Translations under genes and position numbers: made by a program
Source: an uncultured Haemophilus sp.
Lineage (GTDB): Bacteria; Pseudomonadota; Gammaproteobacteria; Enterobacterales; Pasteurellaceae
Assembly (NCBI GenBank): GCA_959600045.1
Contig: CAUGKJ010000005.1
Span: 1 to 15,375 of the forward strand
DNA length: 15,375 nucleotides
Direction of reading: 5' to 3'
Notes under the pieces: model-generated
What the model saw: only the letters and a program-made list of their open reading frames with translations
Told to the model about the DNA's origin: nothing
Database searches by the model: none
Part shown: piece by piece, positions 10,338-15,375 of the stretch
How the letters are laid out: the number at the start of each line of letters is the position of its first letter
How positions within the stretch are numbered: position 1 is the stretch's first letter

Positions 10338-10757
10338 ATGTTACATTTAACCCTAGAAGATCAACTCTTTCTCGGTCAACCAAAACAAGTCGGCACACAC
10401 TCAACTGTGCATGATCACCTAGCAGTGATGTTTGAAGATGATAGTGAAACGGGCTATTTTTATGCGTTAGATATGCGTCAAAATGCGCAGCCTATTGTCG
10501 ATTGCTTACATGTTTATAACGTCGATAACACTCGCAATCACCACGAAGCACGTAAATTAGAAATCTGCTGGGATGAAAGCGGTTATTTAGCCTTATTGCT
10601 TATTAACGGCTATCCCCATGCCGTATTTGATTTTGCTCATTTGATCGGCTATAACACCAACAAGCATCCTCAGCCTGACTTAATGAGCATGTGGACACAC
10701 GAAGAAATCACCAATGAACGTGCGACCGCATGGCTTGGTGTGAATACCATTAAATAG
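10338..10757 (+). CDS. Conserved hypothetical protein, probably DUF2251 family
   Basis: A 139-residue soluble protein with no signal peptide, membrane segment or catalytic motif I can identify. Features include Glu-Thr-Gly-Tyr-Phe-Tyr-Ala-Leu-Asp near 38-46, a Leu-His-Val-Tyr-Asn-Val stretch near 57-62 and a Tyr-Pro-His-Ala-Val-Phe-Asp-Phe segment near 92-99, which together resemble what I remember of DUF2251 proteins. It is acidic and rich in aromatic residues and histidine. It starts 8 bases after the Nudix gene; the ribosome-binding sequence (TAGGAT) overlaps that gene's stop codon, implying coupled translation. The function is unknown. Confidence 0.6.
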   Translation: MLHLTLEDQLFLGQPKQVGTHSTVHDHLAVMFEDDSETGYFYALDMRQNAQPIVDCLHVYNVDNTRNHHEARKLEICWDESGYLALLLINGYPHAVFDFAHLIGYNTNKHPQPDLMSMWTHEEITNERATAWLGVNTIK

Positions 10758-10765
10758 GATTAACT

Positions 10766-11473
10766 ATGCGATTTTACCGCGGTCTTCAGCCTTTCAAGGT
10801 TATGAGTTTTGATCTTGATGATACCCTTTACGATAACAGTGATGTCATTCGTTTAGCCGAAGAACGCTTTCTTCAATGTGTGCAAGAGCACGCACAACTG
10901 AGCGAGCTTACCTCAGAATATTGGCGAGGATGGAAATGGCAACTGGCGGAGAAAGATCCCTTAATTGCTGAAGATGTGATTGCCTGGCGTGTCGAAACGT
11001 TACGGCACTTACTGGCACATCATGGTAAGAGTGCGGTTGAAATTGACCGCACTTTAGCGCTCGCGATGGAAGAGTTTATTAAATGGCGACATAAAATTGA
11101 AGTCCCCGCAGAAAGTATTGAAGTGATGAATCAACTGAAAGATCGCTACCTGCTTAGCGTGATTACCAATGGTAATGTGATTGCAACACGCATTGGGTTT
11201 GAACACTTTCAGCTGAGTTTACGTGGAGGAGAGCAAGGCAGAGCGAAACCTCATCAAGATTTATTCCATCAAACCGCCCATTATTTTGGCGTAAAACCGA
11301 GTGAAATTTTACATATTGGTGATAACTTAACCACAGATGTTCAAGGCGCCATTCAAGCAGGCTGCCAAGCAGTATGGATTAATTTATCGGGCAAAACCCT
11401 CAATTCATTTACTGAAGCAAGTGTTTTGCCTACATTAGAAATCAATCATTTAACTGAATTATTAACACTTTAA
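10766..11473 (+). CDS. yigB: HAD-superfamily phosphatase, YigB-like
   Basis: All four HAD motifs are present in 235 residues: motif I Phe-Asp-Leu-Asp-Asp-Thr with nucleophile D16 and D18, motif II Thr134 in Ile-Thr-Asn-Gly-Asn, motif III Lys161 in Ala-Lys-Pro, and motif IV Gly-Asp-Asn-Leu-Thr-Thr-Asp with D186 and D191. An alpha-helical cap lies between motifs I and II. The N-terminus (Met-Arg-Phe-Tyr-Arg) and overall sequence resemble E. coli YigB, one of the phosphatases that dephosphorylates the ribitylaminouracil phosphate intermediate of riboflavin synthesis; other sugar phosphates are possible, as HAD enzymes are promiscuous. It starts 8 bases after the upstream gene, again with TAGGAT overlapping a stop codon. 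A USS inverted pair lies inside the coding sequence. Confidence 0.87.
   Translation: MRFYRGLQPFKVMSFDLDDTLYDNSDVIRLAEERFLQCVQEHAQLSELTSEYWRGWKWQLAEKDPLIAEDVIAWRVETLRHLLAHHGKSAVEIDRTLALAMEEFIKWRHKIEVPAESIEVMNQLKDRYLLSVITNGNVIATRIGFEHFQLSLRGGEQGRAKPHQDLFHQTAHYFGVKPSEILHIGDNLTTDVQGAIQAGCQAVWINLSGKTLNSFTEASVLPTLEINHLTELLTL
11029..11055. repeat. USS and near-USS inverted pair inside yigB
   Basis: GAGTGCGGT (11029-11037, one mismatch to the core) faces a perfect core ACCGCACTT (11046-11054). At least 8 bp of perfect stem can form in the mRNA over an 8-base loop. It encodes residues around Ser-Ala-Val-Glu-Ile-Asp-Arg-Thr-Leu in the cap region. No T-run follows, so strong termination is not expected. 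Confidence 0.7.
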
Positions 11474-11477
11474 CCCT

Positions 11478-12107
11478 ATGATGAAAAAGAAAAATCAAGT
11501 TCTCGTCAGCCTTTCCATTGTGGCTTTATTGGGCGGCTGCTCAGAAGAGCAAATTCAACGTGATGTTTATAACAGTCTTGAGGATTGTTTAGCCGATTGG
11601 CAAAAAATCGAATTATGCGAAGCTGACCAATCTAATGAAAATAACAGCGGTACAACTGCACATGCTGGATCTGGTTCCTCTCTCTCGGGCAATTTAAATA
11701 CACGTCCAAGCAATAATAGTGAATGGTCAGAAGACAATCAGACCGTCAAACAAACCTTAAATCCAGATGGAGCAACTCACTCTGGCAACTCAAGCGGTTC
11801 AGAAGGAACAAGCCACACTAGCTCTGCAACAGGAGAAGGACACGGCAGTATGGGCAGTGCAATTGCTGGTGCCGCAATGGGTTATATGATCGCGCGTACG
11901 ATGGGCTCATTTTTAGGGCCTAGCTACAATCCAAGTAACCGAGCCGTTTCAACGCCAACGGGCCAAGTTATTCAACCGCAAACTAATCGTTCTGTCGGTA
12001 AGCCTGTATTAGTTAAAGGTAATGCGGGTAGCACTTACAGCAAACCAGTTTCACGCGGTGGCTTTAAAAGCGCTAGCTCAAGCAGCAGCCGTAGCTCAGG
12101 CGGTTAA
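11478..12107 (+). CDS. ygiB: YgiB-type (DUF1190) lipoprotein
   Basis: A 209-residue protein with a type II signal peptide: Lys-rich start, hydrophobic core 8-18, and lipobox Leu-Gly-Gly-Cys with C21. Two more cysteines (C37, C47) lie in the mature N-terminus. A low-complexity Ser/Gly/Thr/Asn-rich stretch (about 52-124) precedes a Gly/Met-rich hydrophobic patch (about 125-147). A basic tail with Arg-Gly-Gly-Phe ends in Ser-Ser-Gly-Gly. The patch, the Arg-Gly-Gly-Phe motif and the Gly-Gly end match E. coli YgiB as I remember it, and the next gene is a YgiC homologue, as in E. coli. The role is unknown. Residue 22 is Ser, which fits outer-membrane sorting. The ATG follows yigB by 4 bases without a clear ribosome-binding site; a second ATG follows immediately. 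Confidence 0.8.
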   Translation: MMKKKNQVLVSLSIVALLGGCSEEQIQRDVYNSLEDCLADWQKIELCEADQSNENNSGTTAHAGSGSSLSGNLNTRPSNNSEWSEDNQTVKQTLNPDGATHSGNSSGSEGTSHTSSATGEGHGSMGSAIAGAAMGYMIARTMGSFLGPSYNPSNRAVSTPTGQVIQPQTNRSVGKPVLVKGNAGSTYSKPVSRGGFKSASSSSSRSSGG

Positions 12108-12109
12108 AT

Positions 12110-13291
12110 ATGAAACGAATCACGGGCTTTCCTACTCGCCCCAATATGGTACAACAATTATTAGATGTGGGCTTTGATTACTATAACCTGCCTTCCTCTG
12201 ATGGCTCCCATTATTGGTCGGACAATGTGGCATATGAATTTACCCTAGCGGAAATCGATCGTATTGAAGACGCCACCAACGAATTGCACGCAATGTGTAT
12301 GGACTTTGTTGCCGATGAAGTGAAACAAGGTGATTATGCCCATTATCGCTTCACCGATTTACAGAAAAATCTGATTGAACAAACATGGGCTAAAAACGTA
12401 CCGCACTTATATGGTCGTTTTGATTTTGGCTATGACGGCGAAAACCTCAAAATGTTTGAATACAATGCCGACACCCCTACTTCCCTGCTTGAAGCGGCTG
12501 TGGTGCAATGGCAATGGTTAGAGCAAATTGAAGGCTTAGCGCATCGTGACCAATTTAATTGGATTCACGAAGAATTGCTCAATCGCTTTCAGTTTATTCA
12601 ACAGCAAACAGGACTAAACGATTTCCATTTTAGTGCTATGCAAGAAGCGGGTCGTGAAGATTGGGGCAATATCGATTACTTGGCAGATGTAGCTTACAAC
12701 GCAGGTTGGCATATTCATCAGCTCGCTATTGAAGACGTGGGCTATGATAAAGACAGTCAGCAATTCCTCGATCTGAATAATCAACCTATTGATTGTTTAT
12801 TTAAGCTCTATCCGCTTGAATGGATGACTACGACAGAATATGCACCACACATGCTTAATTCATCCACCACCTTTATTGAACCAGCGTGGAAATTACTATT
12901 AAGTAATAAAGTGCTATTAGCGAAATTATGGCAAAAACATCCAAATCATCCATTATTACTACCCGCTTACTTTAGCAAGCATGATATTACCGATCGCCAA
13001 TCAATATGGGTGAAAAAACCGACGTTGGGCCGTGAGGGTGCCAATGTTTCTTACTATGAAAAACGTAATGGTCTAGAATTTGCTGCCAAAGGTAGCGAAC
13101 ATTCTGCCTTTTACGATCAAGCAGGCTATATCTATCAACAAAAATTTGAACTGCCAAATTTTGATGGTATGTATCCTATGATTGGTGCTTGGGTAGTGGG
13201 TGATGTGGCTTGTGGAATTGGATTAAGAGAAGATTTTACCCCAGTTACCGGCAATGATAGCCACTTCATTCCGCATTATTTTGTGGAATAA
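12110..13291 (+). CDS. ygiC: Glutathionylspermidine-synthetase-like ATP-grasp ligase (YgiC/YjfC type)
   Basis: A 393-residue cytosolic protein resembling the synthetase half of glutathionylspermidine synthase, which forms an amide bond with ATP. Recognisable blocks are Tyr-Gly-Arg-Phe-Asp-Phe (101-106), the Glu-Tyr-Asn-Ala-Asp-Thr-Pro-Thr-Ser-Leu strand (117-126) with likely Mg/substrate ligands, the ATP-grasp lysine/glycine loop Lys-Lys-Pro-Thr-Leu-Gly-Arg-Glu-Gly-Ala-Asn (302-312), and a C-terminal Gly-Ile-Gly-Leu-Arg-Glu (369-374). There is no amidase domain, so it would be a pure ligase. The E. coli homologue YgiC has no established substrate to my knowledge. It begins 2 bases after the ygiB stop, which argues for a shared function. 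A USS lies inside the gene at 12400-12408. Confidence 0.87.
   Translation: MKRITGFPTRPNMVQQLLDVGFDYYNLPSSDGSHYWSDNVAYEFTLAEIDRIEDATNELHAMCMDFVADEVKQGDYAHYRFTDLQKNLIEQTWAKNVPHLYGRFDFGYDGENLKMFEYNADTPTSLLEAAVVQWQWLEQIEGLAHRDQFNWIHEELLNRFQFIQQQTGLNDFHFSAMQEAGREDWGNIDYLADVAYNAGWHIHQLAIEDVGYDKDSQQFLDLNNQPIDCLFKLYPLEWMTTTEYAPHMLNSSTTFIEPAWKLLLSNKVLLAKLWQKHPNHPLLLPAYFSKHDITDRQSIWVKKPTLGREGANVSYYEKRNGLEFAAKGSEHSAFYDQAGYIYQQKFELPNFDGMYPMIGAWVVGDVACGIGLREDFTPVTGNDSHFIPHYFVE
12400..12408 (-). repeat. USS inside ygiC
   Basis: A perfect ACCGCACTT core within the reading frame, encoding part of Val-Pro-His-Leu just before the conserved Tyr-Gly-Arg-Phe-Asp-Phe block. Confidence 0.85.
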
Positions 13292-13308
13292 AAACAACGC
13301 AAAAACTG

Positions 13309-13317
13309 ACCGCACTT
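13309..13317 (-). repeat. USS between ygiC and the alcohol dehydrogenase gene
   Basis: A single perfect ACCGCACTT core in the 48-base gap. No inverted partner lies nearby, so it does not form a terminator. Confidence 0.88.
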
Positions 13318-13339
13318 AACAGATAATAAGGAGATAAAT

Positions 13340-14485
13340 ATGTATCCATTTAGTTTTCAAAACCCTACTCGTATTGAATTTGGTCTCGATAAAGAAAAAG
13401 AGATGGGGAAATATATGCTCGAATACGGTGCAAAAAAGGCCTTAATTATCTATGGTAGTGAGCGTGTCAAACAATCCGGTTTATTTGAAGATGTGGCGAA
13501 AAGCTTGCGTGAGCATGGCATTGAATACATTGAATGTGGTGGCGTAAAAAGTAACCCGACAATCAGTAAAGTCCGTGAAGCCGTTGCAATGGCGAAAGCC
13601 TTTGGTGCAGATAGTGTGCTGAGTATCGGTGGAGGTTCTTGCCTTGATAGTGCGAAAGCGATCGCAGCAGGTGCGTGCTATGACGGTGATACTTGGGACT
13701 TCTTTAAAGGCACACCAGTACAAAAAGCATTAATGATTTTCGATGTGATCACCCTTGCGGCAACAGGCAGTGAAATGAACTGGGGCTCAGTCATTACCAA
13801 TGAAGAAACACAGCAAAAATATTCGATTCATAGCAATCATTTATTCCCAAAAGTATCAGTCATTAATCCGAAATTACAAGCGACTGTCAGCCGTGATTAT
13901 TTAGTGTATTCTGCTGCAGATATTATTGCTCATTCGATTGAAGCCTATTTCACGGCGGAATATCGCCCTGAAATTATTGATTTCTTAGTAGAAAGCAATA
14001 TTAAAACCGTTATTCGCACCACGGAAATCCTGCTCAATGATCCACAAGATCTCAATGCGCGTGGTGAGTTTGCCTGGGCGGCTACACTTGCGTTGAACGG
14101 TTTAACGCATTTAGGTATCTCACCTTACGGTTTCCCAAATCATATGATTGAGCATTCCATGAGTGCGATTTCAGATGTGCCACATGGAGCTGGGCTGTCC
14201 GTCATTATGCCTGCGTGGATGCAATGGTATCAATCTCAAAGACCTGCTCAATTCAAACGCTTTGCTAAAGAAATATTTGGCTTAGATAATACTGAAGATG
14301 GTATTCAAGCCTTAAAAGCTTGGTTTGATAAAATCGGCACACCAACTCGCCTTGAACAACTTGGTATTGATGATAAAACCTTAGCCGAAATTATTGAAAA
14401 TGCGGCTCAAACTGCAATCAGAGCGAAAGTGGAAAAAACGTATACCAAAGAAGCTATTGAAGCCATTTTCGCTTTAGCGAAGTAA
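13340..14485 (+). CDS. Iron-containing alcohol dehydrogenase (butanol dehydrogenase / YqhD type)
   Basis: A 381-residue group III alcohol dehydrogenase, expected to reduce aldehydes or oxidise alcohols with NAD(P)H in the cytosol. The four metal ligands fit the family spacing: D194, H198, H268 and H282. The dinucleotide motif Gly-Gly-Gly-Ser is at 97-100, followed by Leu-Asp-Ser-Ala-Lys, and Thr-Gly-Ser-Glu is at 142-145. The first cofactor loop, Gly-Gly-Gly-Ser in YqhD, reads Gly-Ser-Glu-Arg here (39-42), which may affect cofactor choice. It has the best ribosome-binding site in the window (AAGGAG, 13328-13333, 6 bases before ATG). It follows ygiC by 48 bases with no terminator between, so it may be the last gene of that transcript. 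The substrate is not predictable; detoxification of short aldehydes is a typical role. Confidence 0.93.
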   Translation: MYPFSFQNPTRIEFGLDKEKEMGKYMLEYGAKKALIIYGSERVKQSGLFEDVAKSLREHGIEYIECGGVKSNPTISKVREAVAMAKAFGADSVLSIGGGSCLDSAKAIAAGACYDGDTWDFFKGTPVQKALMIFDVITLAATGSEMNWGSVITNEETQQKYSIHSNHLFPKVSVINPKLQATVSRDYLVYSAADIIAHSIEAYFTAEYRPEIIDFLVESNIKTVIRTTEILLNDPQDLNARGEFAWAATLALNGLTHLGISPYGFPNHMIEHSMSAISDVPHGAGLSVIMPAWMQWYQSQRPAQFKRFAKEIFGLDNTEDGIQALKAWFDKIGTPTRLEQLGIDDKTLAEIIENAAQTAIRAKVEKTYTKEAIEAIFALAK

Positions 14486-14493
14486 TCTCTCAT

Positions 14494-14546
14494 AAAAAAG
14501 AGCGGTCAAATTCAAAATATAATGAAATTTGACCGTTCTTTTTATA
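14494..14546 (+). terminator. Terminator of the alcohol dehydrogenase gene
   Basis: A long stem (14494-14512 with 14526-14543, one G-T pair) ends in a T-rich tail. The arms carry a degraded uptake signal (AGCGGTC / GACCGTT). A-rich and T-rich bases at the stem base also allow some activity on the minus strand. Confidence 0.8.
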
Positions 14547-14577
14547 TTCTCAACATTTCACTTGGTGAAAAGAATGC

Positions 14578-14617
14578 AAAAAAAATAACCGCACTTTAGT
14601 TACCCAAAGTGCGGTTA
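14578..14617 (-). terminator. Terminator of rplA made of an inverted USS pair
   Basis: On the minus strand, a perfect 12-bp stem (14606-14617 with 14586-14597) closes an 8-base loop and is followed by eight Ts (14585-14578). Both USS cores are complete (14588-14596 and 14607-14615). It starts 26 bases after the rplA stop codon. Confidence 0.92.
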
Positions 14618-14642
14618 ATTTGAATTAAGTTTTAACGCTTAA

Positions 14643-15332
14643 TTATAGTGAAGCTTGATCAACTGCTACACCAGCACCCATTGTAGTAGAAATGCTTACT
14701 TTCTTGATAAAGATACCTTTTGCAGTAGTTGGTTTTGCTTTGTTTAAAGCAGCCAATAATGCTTGAAGATTTTCTTTTAATTGAACTTCAGAGAAGTTTG
14801 CTTTACCAATTGTTGTGTGGATGATACCGTTTTTATCGTTACGATAACGGATCTGACCAGATTTAGCATTTTTAACTGCTTCAGCAACGTTTGGTGTTAC
14901 GGTACCAACTTTAGGGTTTGGCATTAAACCACGTGGGCCTAATACTTGACCTAATTGACCAACAACACGCATTGCATCAGGAGAAGCGATAACAACGTCA
15001 AAGTTCATTTCGCCTTTTTTGATTTGCTCTGCTAAATCTTCCATACCGACTAAATCAGCGCCAGCTTCTTTAGCTGCATCTGCGTTAGCACCTTGGGTGA
15101 ACACAGCTACGCGTACTTCACGACCAGTACCGTGTGGTAATACAGTTGCACCACGAACGTTTTGGTCTGATTTACGAGGATCGATACCTAAGTTTACTGC
15201 AACATCAACACTTTCAACGAATTTAGCCGTTGCGAATTGTTTTAATAACGCGATTGCTTCATTGATTTCGTATGCTTTAGTAGAATCTACGCCAGCTTTG
15301 ATTGCTTTCATTTTTTTAGTCAATTTAGCCAT
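14643..15332 (-). CDS. rplA: Large-subunit ribosomal protein L1 (uL1)
   Basis: L1 binds 23S rRNA at the mobile L1 stalk, helps release deacylated tRNA, and in E. coli represses its own rplK-rplA mRNA. The 229 residues match the Haemophilus length. Visible family marks are the [14 protein letters not shown] block (132-145) and the RNA-binding Thr217-Met218-Gly219 near the C-terminus. It starts 4 bases after the rplK stop codon, with its ribosome-binding site GGAGGA inside the last rplK codons, so translation is coupled. The L1 operator would lie near the rplK start, outside the window. Confidence 0.98.
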   Translation of the reverse strand: MAKLTKKMKAIKAGVDSTKAYEINEAIALLKQFATAKFVESVDVAVNLGIDPRKSDQNVRGATVLPHGTGREVRVAVFTQGANADAAKEAGADLVGMEDLAEQIKKGEMNFDVVIASPDAMRVVGQLGQVLGPRGLMPNPKVGTVTPNVAEAVKNAKSGQIRYRNDKNGIIHTTIGKANFSEVQLKENLQALLAALNKAKPTTAKGIFIKKVSISTTMGAGVAVDQASL

Positions 15333-15336
15333 CGTA

Positions 15337-15375
15337 TTATTCCTCCACCACTAAGCCCATTGAGCGAGCAGTACC
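15337..15375 (-). CDS. rplK: Ribosomal protein L11 (uL11), last 12 codons
   Basis: On the minus strand the frame entering from the right edge reads [12 protein letters not shown], then TAA (15339-15337). This matches the well-conserved L11 C-terminus, and the position directly before rplA is the standard order. The rest of the gene is outside the window. Confidence 0.93.
   Translation of the reverse strand, partial: GTARSMGLVVEE
15341..15346 (-). promoter_or_regulatory. rplA ribosome-binding site inside rplK
   Basis: GGAGGA on the minus strand overlaps the last two sense codons of rplK and lies 8 bases before the rplA ATG, so translation of L11 runs across the L1 initiation site. Confidence 0.8.

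Noticed and set aside
15019..15354. 111-codon plus-strand open frame opposite rplA and the end of rplK
   Set aside because: It is a mirror of a strongly biased ribosomal protein gene; the composition (Ala/Ser/Thr-rich) is typical of an antisense shadow.

Overview
The window reads as a chromosomal segment of a Haemophilus-type Pasteurellaceae, most likely Haemophilus parainfluenzae or a close relative. The base composition is AT-rich. The 9-base DNA uptake signal core AAGTGCGGT (or its complement ACCGCACTT) occurs perfectly 15 times, about once per kb, and it often forms inverted pairs that double as transcription terminators. The core proteins (IspH, LspA, GlmU, PyrG, Eno, L1) look like Haemophilus orthologues, but GlmU differs from the H. 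influenzae sequence as I remember it, so H. influenzae itself is less likely. The species call rests on motif recognition and recall, not on a search.

Layout, left to right. (1) 1-198: 3' end of a DUF305 gene, closed by a bidirectional USS terminator. (2) 247-3166, minus strand: glmU (cell-wall UDP-GlcNAc), a terminator, then lspA (lipoprotein signal peptidase) overlapping ispH (last step of the MEP isoprenoid pathway) by 4 bases. (3) 3167-3424: divergent glmU/pyrG control region containing a long 17-bp inverted repeat. (4) 3425-5062: pyrG (CTP synthase). (5) 5184-6119: a solitary family 2 glycosyltransferase. (6) 6252-8021, minus: a large DUF4153-type membrane protein. (7) 8309-9619: eno (enolase) with its own promoter and a strong terminator. 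(8) 9691-13291: a tight five-gene run with gaps of 2-8 bases: Nudix hydrolase, a small hypothetical protein (probably DUF2251), a YigB-type HAD phosphatase, a YgiB-type lipoprotein and a YgiC-type ATP-grasp amide ligase. (9) 13340-14485: an iron-type alcohol dehydrogenase. (10) 14643-15375, minus: rplA and the 3' end of rplK, with a terminator directly after rplA.

Most of the window is housekeeping. The part with real unknowns is the run after eno, chiefly the YgiB/YgiC pair: an exported lipoprotein with a conserved Gly-Gly tail next to a glutathionylspermidine-synthetase-like ligase of unknown substrate. LspA, in the same window, is the enzyme that would process that lipoprotein. The clearest unexplained nucleotide structure is the inverted repeat upstream of pyrG. 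I see no prophage, insertion sequence, CRISPR array, tRNA or rRNA, and no simple-sequence repeat of the phase-variation type. No gene-free stretch exceeds 300 bases.
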